From Cercis canadensis (taxonomy: Eukaryota > Streptophyta > Magnoliopsida > Fabales > Fabaceae): a DNA stretch of 64,000 bases. Of the stretch, positions 1-11,201 are shown piece after piece; position 1 is the first letter of the stretch, and each line of letters begins with the position of its first letter. The translations under genes and the position numbers were made by a program. Where the stretch lies: the NCBI GenBank assembly GCA_003255065.1, contig QAOA01002865.1, positions 186,001 to 250,000 on the forward strand. The letters are read 5' to 3'. The notes beneath the pieces were generated by a model. The model was given only the letters and a program-made list of their open reading frames with translations. It was not told where the DNA came from and did no database searches.

Positions 1-1537
1 CATTCAAGGCATAGTTAAATGGAGAATGCTTTAGCATCAACCAACTCTGAAATATTAAGGTACCCCTTTCCTCTTACTAATTGCAAACTACTGCTACTGT
101 AAATGTTTAAAATTATAAATTCAACATTTATATAAAATACTGCTACCTATCTCGTCTTGCGTATTAATATTTTTCTATGAATTCATGATAGGTTTCCTCT
201 GTCAATGTTGGTGCAAGCTCAAATTCTCCAAGTAGCCCTTCACAACAATGCCATACTTCATTCCTTATTTGGTGCACCATTCCCCAAATAAAGTAAATTG
301 TTGGGGTCTTCTTGCTTTAACCAAAGAATATGAACCTCTTGATGAATGGAAGTGGTTTCTTGAGAGTGATTTTAGCTCTTGAAGAATGGAAGTGGGGTCA
401 TCATCATCTTCTTCTTCTTAAGAGTGATTTTATCTCTCTTTCTATTTGTGATGTTTGTAGTATAAGGCTATAAGACTTTAATTTCTGTTTTAAAGACCTC
501 AAATTATGAATGTGCTGTATTAATGTCACAATCTCTTTGCTGAATATTCTTTCTGATGTAATTGCAATGCTTCCATGTTGGTTTTTTTTTTTTTTTTTTG
601 CATAATTGGTTTGTGTATTTCATTCCTTTTTATTTGTTAGTCCACAATTTCTGGTAGTTAAGTGCAATTCAGACAAATATTCTAGATAGAATGAACAATT
701 TCTTATGAGAAAGATTACTGTGTTACAATCAATTTTGTTATGTGATGATCATGGTCTGGCAAGACTTACCAATTATTGAACTAGCCTTTATTGAAAAATG
801 ACATGGTAGTACCTATATTAACTTCTATAAACTGAGAAAATTTCCTCAAATAAATGTTTAATGAAACTTAAACGACCCTCTTAAATTGTTTTTGTATTAG
901 GTTTAGTTAGCATATTGCTATTGTATTTTCTCCTCATAAATCATGGTTTATGATTTGAAGATTATAGTCAATAAACCAACCAAGGGCCAAGAAGATTTTA
1001 TCCAATAGAAATATGACTGAATACTGCATTTTGGCTCTATTGAAAGAATTTAATTAGAAATTGTACCATGATAAAAATTAAAAGGGTCAAAAGATGTATC
1101 AAGAGATTTGGTAGAGAACAAAATCTACATGATATTTTTCTTTCAACCCTTACAACTAGTAAAGTAGATTGGGTGGAATAAGTTCAACAAGTAATCTGCA
1201 TGGCATGATTTTTCGCATATTAACCAAGGATTGTCACCGAAAGGTTGCAGTAGAAAGGTACTGTTTATGTGATTCCTCAAGTTCCAAAAACATGTATTCA
1301 TGCAATTTTTGCCACATTAAGGGGTCAAATTGCATATGATTCATTGACTAGGCCTTTCAAGTTGAACAATCCATCTTCATAGTCCACTTCAACACTTGTA
1401 TTTGACAATTTCTTTACCTATCATATGAGAAGCTAAACATCTAGCTATACAAACTTGGGTAGGAAGAATTACCCCTTGTAGAATATGTGCATTTACATAT
1501 AAAACGATTTACAAAAAATTCTATGGTAAGAGGAGCC
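1..1537. other. AT-rich intergenic DNA, no gene recognised
   Basis: I see no coding exon, RNA gene or repeat with clear ends here. The stretch lies downstream of the MAP65-like pseudogene, which is on the minus strand, so it would be its 3' flank. A poly(T) run near 583-599 could be the tail of an old retroposed insertion, but no matching body was recognised. Confidence 0.5.
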
Positions 1538-3289
1538 CTAGCTTCCCTTGGCAACAGAAACATTTTTAGAAAGAGCAACATAGTTCACTGGAATTATGTT
1601 ATTCACCCTGCCACTTTCTCTGCGTTCCTTTGAATCTGAGGTTCCATAACAGCTTGAAGGAGTAAGCACTCGACGCCCATTAGGTGTTCCAATTGTGGTA
1701 TTGCCATTAGTGTTCTGACCCAGAGGTTTCTTTGTTGCAGACCTTGAACCAAAGAGTGCCTCTTTTTCTACAGCAAGTTGTTCCTGCAGCCTTTTCTGCT
1801 CCTGTTGGCATAACCATAAAGCAACAAATTTTGCATAGCAAAAAGTACCCACAGTTCTTGAAAATTACACAGCAAATAACCAATTAAGCTGTGCAATCAC
1901 AACTTATCATATGGGAGAATTGGTAAAGAGATATTCAATCCAACATAAGAGTATATGAAATGGTCATACAACATGCAACAGATACAAGTAGACGTGAAAA
2001 GGAGATTCATATCTTGGATGAATTAAACTCTTGACATATAGAAGTGAATGGAAAGAGTGAGGTGCGGAGAAAATGTTGAATTCAAGTCATACCCTAGATT
2101 TGCGTTTCTCTTCTTCTCTCTGCTGCCTTTGCACAGTATATTCATCCAATCTATGAAACAATGGAACCTGAAAAGCAAATTTGGGAGTGTTGCAAACTGG
2201 ACAAATCTATACCTGTTGTCACATGCAAAACAGAAACAGGAGGTTCACCACCTTGTCATATAAGAAATGTATTCCTTTTAATTTCCGTCTCCCAGGCTTT
2301 TACTTTTGCAATCAAATTCTCAACTATAGCTGGTCAGTGAAAGGCATCAAAGATGGTTAGTGTTCAACCAATAAGATAGCAGAATAAAGAAAAAAGTTTA
2401 CAACCTAGCAATGGATAGTGATATGGGATGCTAAATACTATATAACATCTTCTTTGTATATAGTATGTCTGCCATAGACAACTTTTTATATATAGACTAT
2501 AGTATGTGTCTTGTAAACAATTCTTTTTTATATTATATAACAATCTCCTTTGTACATAGTATGTGTATTGTAGACAAATCTTTGTTCATGTGAACTAATG
2601 TCAATCCATGACTTGCTTCCACTTGAAACTAATTTGATTTGATTGATACTTAAACTAGTCAGCTGACTGCAGAAAACTGAGGCTTTGTTCTAGTAACAAA
2701 ATCCACTTTCATTTCTATTCAATCTAGAGAGTCATGAACTAATAATACAAATGAATCACAGTTAAGAACTCACATGGTATTTTGGTGACCACGGTCCGTA
2801 CCTTTTCTGCCAGTTGCAAATTTTTGTGAGCTCCTCTTACTGCACTATATCGATTTTCATCCTGACGATGAGATTAAAAAAAGAAAAAACAGTATTTACC
2901 CTTCATGAAAATGATGATACAAATATTAAATACCATCTATAGCTCTCCATGTTAATAAATTTCAATTGCATTAACATAAATATAAGCTAACGAACTATGA
3001 AAGAAAAGCATTATTTACCCTTTCATATTCATCTAGCCATTTTTCCTCCTCAGCTGTGAATTTCCATTTCTTACCTTATCGAAGATATCCTTCCTGCTTA
3101 GAGCTTGCTCTTTGTCTTTTTTTATTTGATCATCCATGCTCTGGAGCAAATCAGACATATCAATACTACCTATACAGGCATTAAATGATACATTGGGTTA
3201 GAAGACCTTAAAGGCACAAGGTTATTTAAAGAAAAATACAAGATCATTCCAAAAAGATTAACAATCTATAGAGTAATGATGAGCTGCCG

Positions 3290-5440
3290 AGGCTCTTCAA
3301 ATTAGTGAAATTTAAAGTTGGTTTACCAAAGCTACTTGTAGCATAAGGCAACACCAAGTCGAACCAAATGATTAATCTAGTTAGAGAATCCAATTAAGAA
3401 GTTAATTAAACAGGGGGTTTTGTTTGTCAAATTGATTAACAGAATTCAATTAAAAAGGGGTAAACCGAATTAAAGAAACAATCAATCCAGGGTTCCACTA
3501 ATCCTAATTCTAATATGTCCTTAATCACTAATGATCCATTCAATCATTAACCTAATTCTTGACCTCAGAACACATCAAGAAGCCCCTAAGTGATCTAAGG
3601 GTCTCTACTGGTTAAGCAACCAGAGTTTGATTAATTCTAAATTTGTTGATTAAGCATCCACTAATTATGAATTAACCTAAAGGTCCAAAATTCAATTAGG
3701 GTTAAATAATTCAACCAAAAGCTTAGAAACATTATTTAATCCATATAATCCTCTTCAATCATATGCAATTTAACAATTAACACATGAATATTCAAATCCG
3801 AAATTAAGCAATTCAAACAGAATATTTCTGAGGGATTGAAAGAACTTGATTAACAACTAAATGAATAACAATCAAAGCATAATCTCGAAATTAGTAATCA
3901 GAATAGCTAAAACCTAGATTGACTTGAGTAATTAGCCCTCCATGAGCAAAAGGAACAAAGTTTACAAAGAAACTAGAGAGAAAACTTAGAAAGAAAGAAA
4001 GCAAGAAAAACTATCTAAAGTATGATAATGAAACTTGGCTTCCTCTTTCTGAATATATAAACCTCTAAAAATACATGCACACCCAAACTTCCCTTAGGTC
4101 ACACTTATTCTCATGGGCCTCAGCTTTAATTGGGCTTTGGTTTGGGCTCAATTAGGCTTGTAATGAGGAAGTTAGGCCCAATTGAGTGTCAACAGGCCTC
4201 TGGACTCATCAGTNTACTGGTTAAGCAACCAGAGTTTGATTAATTCTGAATTTGTTGATTAAGCATCCACTAATTATGAATTAACCTAAAGGTCCAAAAT
4301 TCAATTAGGGTTAAATAATTCATCCAAAAGCTTAGAAACATTATTTAATCCATACAATCCTCTTCAATCATATGCAATTTAACAATTAACACATGAATAT
4401 TCAAATCCGAAATTAAGCAATTCAAACAGAATATTTCAGAGGATTGAAAGAACTTGATTAACAACTAAATGAATAACAATCAAAGCATAATATCAAAATT
4501 AGTAATCAGAATAGCTAAAACCTAGATTGACTTGAGTAATTAGCCCTCCATGAACAAGAGGAACAAAGTTTACAAAGAAACTAGAGAGAAAACTTAGAAA
4601 GAAAGAAAGCAAGAAAAACTATCTAAAGTATGATGATGAAACTTGGCTTCCTCTTTCTGAATATATAAACCTCTAAAAATACATGCACACCCAAACTTTC
4701 CTTAGGTCACACTTATTCTCATGGTCCTCAGCTTTAATTGGGCTTTGGTTTGGGCTCAATTATGCTTGTAATGAGGAAGTTAGGCCCAATTGAGTGTCAA
4801 CAGGTCTCTGGACTCATCAGCCAGATTCGACAGGCAATAAGACCATCAAAAAGACATAATTTGAAGAACCAGTCATCATAACAAGTGAAGATATACGTCT
4901 TAGATTTCCAATGGAGCCAATTTCAATTACATATGACACCCATAGACAAAGTTATATCCCAATCTCTTCACAAGGGTCAGGATCCAGTGACAGCATCTCT
5001 ACTCTGACTTCCAGGCTACATATGACCTGCTGGACATCTGAATTAGCTTTTGAGCCCTGCATGAAAGTTGTAGATAATTCTCTCAGCTTTCCTACAAGGT
5101 AAGACTCATAATTTTTAGACATTCATAACTAAAGATATGCATGAAACATAGAGACAACATAAAATGCCCAGTATTGCTACAAAAATACAATTAGGCCCAA
5201 TTGGATCCAAACTCATAAAATGAGGCCCAAACTCAATCAAATAGGCCCAAAAGAGGTTTAAGAAGCTAGAAATGAAGGATAATTATTGCATATAAAGTAT
5301 GATTATCAAGTAAACATAAAAGTTTGAAAGGTCAAGAGTACGAAAATAAAGACAGGTTTAAATGCTGGCATGCACTTCTAAGAGAGTAATTTAAATTTTT
5401 AATAGTACTCTAGGATCTATAAGAGAGGAGGGGCGAAAGA
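3290..5440 (-). repeat. Probable LTR-retroelement-derived sequence inside the MAP65-like intron
   Basis: Read on the minus strand, 3290-4820 has the look of an LTR: an inverse TGATGAGTCCAG start, a TATA-like TTTATATATTC, then a pyrimidine-rich transcribed leader and a long AT-rich tail. 4820-5260 continues in non-genic repeat style. No gag or pol was found, so it may be a solo or partial LTR. It separates two MAP65-like exons. The assignment rests on sequence style rather than a family match. Confidence 0.4.
3606..4821. repeat. Direct duplication of about 608 bp joined by a single N
   Basis: The block 3606-4213 (starting TACTGGTTAAGC) is repeated at 4215-4821 with only scattered substitutions, and the undetermined base 4214 sits exactly between the copies. 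The close identity and the N at the junction suggest two unmerged contig ends or haplotypes rather than a biological tandem repeat. Confidence 0.85.
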
Positions 5441-5934
5441 GGCAGATCACTCACTAACCAAATTCTATGAGACTAGTCAGAATCCGTCTAGCTGCATCAC
5501 TATGATCCACATACATGTGAACTCCTCTGTAAATTTCTTCAAGCTTAGTCTGCCTCTTAAACACCAGATTCTTCATCTTACTGGCTTTCAAAACATGTAA
5601 CCGTTGAACTTCAATCTTAGCCTAAAATGACATAATTAATCTCTTATGTTGGCCTTGGATTTGGTCATTGGATGATTGATTGTTATTTTGTTAGACTATT
5701 TAATTAGTCTTTGATGATTTGAATTATATGGTGGAGAATTGATTAATGTATAGTTGCTATTTTTTTTTTTGGTTTTTTTTTCATTTTTGGCAAATTAGCC
5801 CACCTAATTAACCTGTAACCCACAAGTGGGTTGTGTTGAGTTGAGTTTTTTCAGCCCACCAAAATGGTAGGTTAGCCGCCCCGCCCTGTTTGCTAGCAGG
5901 TTGGGGTCCGGCCCGTAATGACAACTTTACTTAA

Positions 5935-6385
5935 GCCACAAGAACGGTGACAACAATAGAAATTATTGTAGCAATTAATGTCACAATAAAAGCAATTCCA
6001 ATGTTCTTATAGAAAATCATAAGAGCAAGAAAAATTTTCAGAGGAAGGACCCATATGTCATAGAGATACCAAGAGTAGTCCCCAACTCTCTAAACATCAA
6101 CAACCATGTAGTTGACAATCTTTTCACTTGTGTGACTTTGCTTGGACAACCTGAGTCCCTTCTAATAAACCATTGTTGTTAGAGCTGACCTAACATGCAT
6201 ACCCCAGATGTCCACCCCAGGTACCATCACCGAGTTGTCAAGGTCTCTATAAGCATAGCAGAAAAGAATATCCCAGCCAGGATGTACCCCTCATTAGGGA
6301 AAGTCTTTTCGCCTTCTAAGTAATCAACAAAGTAACTAATATACAACACCATATGGCATCTGTCTTTTTTAAAAAAAAGTTAAAA
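5935..6385 (-). pseudogene. ABCC (MRP) transporter fragment, first membrane domain
   Basis: ABCC proteins are vacuolar or plasma-membrane pumps for glutathione conjugates and similar solutes. Minus-strand translation gives a series typical of the first transmembrane domain of plant ABCC proteins: ISYFVDYLEGEKTFPNEGY, LAGIFFSAMLIETLTTR, WYLGVDIWGMHVRSALTTM, KGLRLS, QSHTSEKIVNYM, RVGDYSWYLYDIW, and then a hydrophobic segment containing IFYKNIGIAF and TLIATIISIVVTV. Stop codons replace residues at least three times, for example after TLTTR, after TTMVY and after VVDV. No ATP-binding cassette is present. The piece is about 150 codons with no intron visible. It lies between the MAP65-like pseudogene and the CACTA element. 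Confidence 0.8.
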
Positions 6386-6973
6386 CAACGCCATTTTAAG
6401 CATAGCCAAACCAGCAACTCCCATATATGCCATGTCACCATGCCACATGGACTTTCAAATCCAATCTCACTAACTAACCTAGACGGAGGACTAAATTGAT
6501 AGACATATCATAAATTGAATGAAAAAAGTGGCACAAAAAAAGAATTAGGGATTAAAGTGACAATTTAAAAAAAAATTCAAAGATCAAAATAAGGTTTTAC
6601 TCTTATTTATACTAACTCTTATCCCTAATGGATGGTGGAGATCGTTCCAAATGAAGAAGTGTGAGGATTGAGCACTAGAAGCTTACCACCTCATTTTCTC
6701 TAAAATATCTAAGAAAATTATATGAATATATATAAGAAAAATATTTAAAGAGAAATAAATAATATATTATACATAATAATATTTTTTTTAACATTTTCTT
6801 ACTATTTGGTTTCAACTAAATCTTGACTTTACAAATTTGATTGAACTCAATTTCTTTAGGGAATCATGCTTTCATTTTTGAAAAAAGTATGAGATTCATA
6901 TCAATATTTAACCACATATAAGTCACACGTTTTGTGGTAGTGGGAAGTAGTGAAGACAATTTTATATTTTTAA
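6386..6973. other. AT-rich flank with a truncated MITE end
   Basis: No gene is seen. Sequence 6480-6601 ends in GGTTTTACTC and is preceded by phrases of the type GGGATTAAAGTGACA that recur in the MITEs near 50.8 and 53.9 kb, so it is probably a truncated relative. The rest is low-complexity AT-rich DNA up to the TAA target duplication of the CACTA element. Confidence 0.4.
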
Positions 6974-6989
6974 CATTACAAGAAAATTG

Positions 6990-7310
6990 CGATATTCTCT
7001 CGAACATTTCTCATGGACCAAAAATTCATGAGAAAATCGTGACATTTCTCATGAATTTTCTCACGGAAAATGACTATTGTGATTCTCTCATTGACAGGGT
7101 GGACCGTGAGAACGTCCATGAGAAATGGCGCCCCAACTGTGACAATTATTGCATTGATCATTTTCAAGGACGGAGTCCGTGAGAAAATGTCAAAGTTCTC
7201 ACGAATTTCTATCTCCGTGAAAAAGTCTATGAGAAATCAATGTGCACCGTTTAACTTAAAATTTGAAATTTTTCTCATGAACAAAGTCCGTGAGAAATTC
7301 CGTGAGAAAC
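6990..7310. repeat. CACTA left subterminal repeat region
   Basis: About 320 bp next to the left end contains roughly a dozen copies of CGTGAGAAA or CATGAGAAA and their complements. In En/Spm-type elements such arrays bind the TNPA-like protein. Open frames across this stretch follow from the repeats and are not genes. Confidence 0.75.
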
Positions 7311-7974
7311 TCTGTTTGTCTTCCACCTCGCCCGTTTCGGCCTCCATTTTCCATTTTCTCTCCTATCTCCCTTTCTTCCATTCTCCACCATCGTCTCTTT
7401 CTCCCCGAAGCAAATCAACCTCATTCCAGCCTCCGGAGCTTGGGTTTTGCAGCGCAGGTTCCCTACTCTGACTCTACCGATTCAGATTTTTAGTTTTCTA
7501 CTCATTGAGGTAGGTTCCTATACTCATCTATTATCTTTGAATTTTTTATGTGTTTTGTGTAAGTTATTTAAGCCATGAACGTTGTAAGATTTAGATGTTT
7601 AATAGTGTAGGTTGCTTATTTTAGATAGTGTAGGAGTTGTTTTAGATGTAGCTTAATAATGTAGGTTGATAGGTAGCGAAATTGATAATGAAATATATAT
7701 CATTTGTTAAGATTAGAAACTCAAATTTGTTATATTCTTGATGTTGAATTATTCTGGAAATTTTTCTTAATTTTTTGAATGGTGTAGAAATAATTTTGTA
7801 TTTTTTTCAATTGTTGTGTAAGTTTTGACCTCAATTGCTATGTAATTATGTACGTTAGAATATATTGTAATATAGGGTTTGTGTTTCTAATGAATTGTGT
7901 GGAATTTTAAATTTCTATAATGTTTAATTTTTAGGGAGACTCTACCCAATTTTTAGTTAATTTTTTAGAGATTT

Positions 7975-8400
7975 ATGAAAGTTTTAGGGGTTAAGGGATA
8001 GGGATTGGGATTTAGGTTTTGAGATTAGGGTTTAGGGTTTAGGGATAGGGAAAGGAATTTGGATTTAAGATTGGAGTTTTAGGTTTAGGTTAAGGGTTTA
8101 GGGTTTATGGGTTAGAGGTTTTGGGAAAAGGGTTTTGGGATTTAGGGTTTAAGGGTTAAGCGTTAAAGATTTTTAATTTTGGGGTTTATAGTTTATGGTT
8201 TAGGGATAGGAATTTGGATTTAAAATTTGGGATTGGGTTTAGGGTTTCTTAATTTTGGGATTTAAGATTTAGGGGTTTCAGGAAAAGGATTCTGGGATTT
8301 TGGGTTTTTTAATTTTAGGGTTTCAAGTTTAGGGCTTAATTAGGATTTTAGGGTTTCAAGTATAGGGCTTAATTAGGATTTTAGGGTTTAGGTTTGACTT
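7975..8400 (+). repeat. Degenerate telomere-like TTTAGGG tract inside the CACTA element
   Basis: Over about 400 bp the + strand is rich in TTTAGGG, the plant telomere unit, and one-base variants (TTAGGGTTTAGGGTTTAGGG near 8025-8045). Copies are interspersed with AATTTTGGG and similar variants. It lies in non-coding DNA between the left subterminal region and the decayed coding region. Confidence 0.7.
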
Positions 8401-8460
8401 TAAGAATTACTATTTTTTTTGTTCTAACATTTTCATTGGTTTTATTTAAATTGTATGACA

Positions 8461-9985
8461 GATGTTAGATCACCCAAGACGGTCATCTCCCATAGTTGGG
8501 CCGCCGTCCAAGAAGAACAGAGGCAAGGCTCCTGCTCGACCTTCTTAGACTGAGTCGGCCTTGTCTATGCTTATGCCGATCCTAGGGTTGGCACGCACCC
8601 CATCGTCCACTGCAACAGGTGATGGGTGCTCAGGAGCTGAGACCCCAGGCTCGGCATCATCAATCGCAGCAGGGTCATCTTACGCGAGTCCATCCATTTC
8701 GGACTCTCCATGACTAGGATCCTAATTGTCTGATGGTTGGCTGGTTATTATGCCACACAAGCAGAAGGAGTAAGTTTTTGTCTAATATTTGTTATTTGAA
8801 TTTTTTTATTACTTTATTTCTATTACTTAACAATTAACTATTTTTTTTTTCAGCTTTTATCCTTCCAAGGAGCCTGTGAACGTACTTTCGGTGTCTACAA
8901 GTCGAAGTACGAGCAGCCTTGGCCGAAATTCACCTTAGTTTCTAATGAGGTGAAAGAACTCTAGTGGACAGAGTTTAAGGTAAGAAATAATTGATTTAAT
9001 TTTATTTGCTTTAATTTTGATATACATGTTTACTAAATTTGATATTCTGTTATCTATTGCAGAGGAGATGTGTTTAGGAGCCCCAGTACAAAAGCCAGAT
9101 TCGTAAGGTCTGGCTTTCTAAGTGCTCAAACAATATTTGTGCCTCTTTCCGAGACATCAAGATCAAAAAGAGCAAGGGCAATTGGTTGTCTGAGCATGTA
9201 CTTAAGGCTCTCAGAGCATTATAGGCCTTTCAAGAGTATAGGATCATCTCTGAGAGGAACAAGAAGAATTGTTCCTTATATCAGGGATAGGCATTCCACA
9301 AAGATGGCTCTATCACCGTCTCTGAGCACAGATGCTGGTAATTTTTTTATTTAATAACATAATTTTTTTATTAATAGAGTCAATTTATGTTTACTAACAT
9401 TTTTTTTTTTTGTAGACGAAGGAGTTGGGCAGAGAGCCCAATGCTCTTGAGGTTTTCCGTCACCTCCAACACAGCTCAACTAAGGGCTGGGTACATCAAA
9501 AGGTAGAGTCTACCTATATAAGTATTAAATTGTTATTAACTCTTTATATACGTAACTACATGTATTAATTCTAATATTAACATAATATTGTTATCTATGC
9601 AGGCTGAGTTTGAGAGATGTCGGTCTGAGAACCAGGTCAGGTCCTCTTCTTCTTCTATCGACAACACCGAGATATAGCTCGATGTCATCGGCGAAAAGAA
9701 TAAGAAGGGTTGGGTTTACAGTTTGGGCTCTGAGGCTGACATTTTGGACTTTGCCTCTGCACAACCCTCCCAGCAGCCAGATACAACCATGTATGAGGCC
9801 CTGTCCCAGATGGGGAGTTTGCAGTACGAGATGGCTCGCCTCCGCCCAGTGGCCAACACATTGGATGAGAGCGGCATTTCACTTAAGGCGCTCGCCTCTA
9901 TACTAAGACAATTACACTAGCAGTATCCAGGATCTAGTTTGGCCCCGTGGCCTATCGCTAAGGATGATAATGACGATAATGACTA
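8461..9985 (+). pseudogene. Decayed TNPA-like protein of the CACTA element (plant Ptta/En/Spm transposase family)
   Basis: The product would bind the transposon ends. Blocks in order are: a basic proline-rich start (PSKKNRGKAPARPS, about 8510), RKVWLSKCSNNICASFRDIK (9100-9160), a glycine-rich block ending in DGSITVSEHRC (about 9330), TKELGREPNALEVFRHLQHS (9418-9475), then a coiled segment in which MYEALSQMGSLQYEMARL is readable (9789-9842), and an acidic end near 9960-9985. The order fits the Transposase_24 family. Stops interrupt the frame after RPS, near 8960 and 9070, and within the 9220 and 9680 segments. Intron-like AT-rich gaps at 8790-8850, 8990-9060, 9345-9415 and 9500-9600 match the split gene structure. 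Not functional as read. Confidence 0.7.
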
Positions 9986-10164
9986 GTGCTGCTGATTGTG
10001 ATCCTATTGTATTTTTTTTATTGTATAATATTTTTTTATTAATAAAATTTAGTTATATTTTATTTTATATTTGTTTATTAATTTAATTATATGTTTAGAA
10101 AAAATAAATTGTTATTTTAGAAAAAAAAATCCACAAATAAAAAAATAAAAAAAATTATTTAGAA

Positions 10165-10410
10165 AGGTTTTTCTCACGGAAATTTATTCGTGAAAAAGTC
10201 CATGACTTTTGCGTAAGATTTTCTCACGTGTAACAAATATTTATCCAAGAGAACTTCCGTGAGAAATTTATCACCGACCAAATTGTCTATGACAAAATGC
10301 TGTTGTCTCACGGGTTTTTCTCTCGCTTGTAAGTCCATGAGAAAGTCCGTGAGAACACTATTTCTCACGAACTTTTCCACCATTTATCACGGATTTGTTC
10401 CATGAGAAAA
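10165..10410. repeat. CACTA right subterminal repeat region
   Basis: Short CGTGAGAAA-type motifs recur in both orientations, mirroring 6990-7310, directly inside the right terminal inverted repeat. Confidence 0.7.
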
Positions 10411-10448
10411 TTGCAATTTTCTTGTAGTGTAATGGGAGTAATTTTATA

Positions 10449-11201
10449 TTAATATATATAGTCATTAAAAATTATTTCTTCTTCCTTATACATAAATATG
10501 CTTACTAGTTGTTTATTTATTATTGACCTTGCCAACTTTCGTTTAAATGGTTCATGAGTTAATTTATTTGTCATATCATTGCCTACCACGCCCACATCAC
10601 CTTCACCCAAAATTTTAGTAGTATGGGCATCACCAAACATTATTTCCTTGGAATTCTCAAAAAGTTTGTACACCTTGAACCAATCCTTTTCAAAATAAAT
10701 GTGCCTAGTAGCACCAGAATCAGCCCACCAACCCTTAGACCCTTCAAGCATGTTAACTTCAATAATCATAGCCACAAGTGGCTCTTCAGTAACGTTGGCT
10801 TGAGGATTAGGCCTACGTTTTCGGTATCGACAAATTTTTTGTAAAATGCAATGCTTTCCACAAACAAAACATGAAGAAGGTCAAAAGGGTGGTTCATTTC
10901 TCTTTTGGGTGAAGTTGCCCTTATTATTATATGGGTTTTTCTTGTATGATTTTTTCATCCACTTTTTATATGGCTTCAAAATAACATATTGAATCTGACC
11001 TTTGGGCAAAGTGTTACTAGTTCCAAGAGCATGTACCTTGGTGGTAGTTGTGGAACTACCATTACCATTTTGAGTCATGAGCATGTCTTGGCTTTTAGCT
11101 TCTTCCTCCACTCTAATGCAAGTGATCAAACTCTCTAAGCTTGTTTCCTTTTGCTTGTTGACATCACCAACACCTCCATTAGATTTGATTGTAGGATCCA
11201 T
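10449..11201 (-). pseudogene. Copia gag/protease fragment
   Basis: The first block (11201-10881) is a lysine-rich gag tail with [18 protein letters not shown] and repeated NKKNP-like stretches. An in-frame TGA after NEPPF breaks it. Reading through, CFVCGKHCILQKICRYR follows, corresponding to the CCHC zinc knuckle, but the histidine position is isoleucine. Then comes WWADSGATRHI, the Copia protease start with active-site DSGA. After GDAHTTKILGEGDV the frame loses similarity. The stop codon, the lost knuckle histidine and the missing remainder mark it as dead. Confidence 0.75.

Larger units (their letters stand above)
1538..5621 (-). pseudogene. MAP65: MAP65 microtubule-associated protein, 3' half, frameshifted
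   Basis: MAP65 proteins are PRC1/Ase1-type cross-linkers of antiparallel microtubules in spindle and phragmoplast. Six exon-like blocks are recognisable on the minus strand: 5459-5621 (AKIEVQRLHVLKASKMK), 3019-3169 (LSRKDIFDK), 2774-2861 (ENRYSAVRGAHKNL), about 2251-2331 (ENLIAKVKAWETE), 2093-2167 (LDEYTVQRQQREEEKRK) and 1538-1801 (EQKRLQEQLAVEKEALFGS, stop at 1538). Splice sites are mostly intact. Two blocks are broken: near 3070 one base is missing after DKV, and near 2280 about four extra bases follow WETE, giving an early stop. The first half of the protein is absent upstream; an ABCC fragment and a CACTA element lie there instead. The 5459-3169 intron is filled with retroelement sequence. 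A truncated, decayed copy is the best reading; sequencing errors would have to explain both shifts otherwise. Confidence 0.8.
6974..10429 (+). mobile_element. CACTA (En/Spm) DNA transposon, complete ends, decayed coding region
   Basis: The left end reads CATTACAAGAAAATTGC and the right end, on the opposite strand, CACTACAAGAAAATTGC, so the terminal inverted repeats match apart from one base in the CACTA core. The element is flanked by TAA on both sides (6971-6973 and 10430-10432), the 3-bp target duplication expected of this superfamily. Subterminal regions are packed with short copies of CGTGAGAAA in both orientations. Inside is a degenerate gene of the plant transposase family found in Ptta/En/Spm elements. 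Length is 3456 bp, short for an autonomous CACTA, and the TNPD-like transposase was not seen, so it is non-autonomous. It inserted beside a Copia remnant. Confidence 0.9.

Noticed and set aside
3606-4821. A 608-bp duplication as a biological tandem repeat or LTR pair
   Set aside because: The N exactly at the junction and the same pattern at other Ns make an assembly cause more likely; LTR ends TG and CA were not found at both copies.
6934-7493. Overlapping frames at the left end of the CACTA element
   Set aside because: They arise from the repeated CGTGAGAAA motifs in the subterminal region and from low-complexity sequence.
10623-10844. + strand frame over the Copia fragment
   Set aside because: It is the complement of the gag/protease coding strand, where DSGA and the zinc-knuckle remnant are found.
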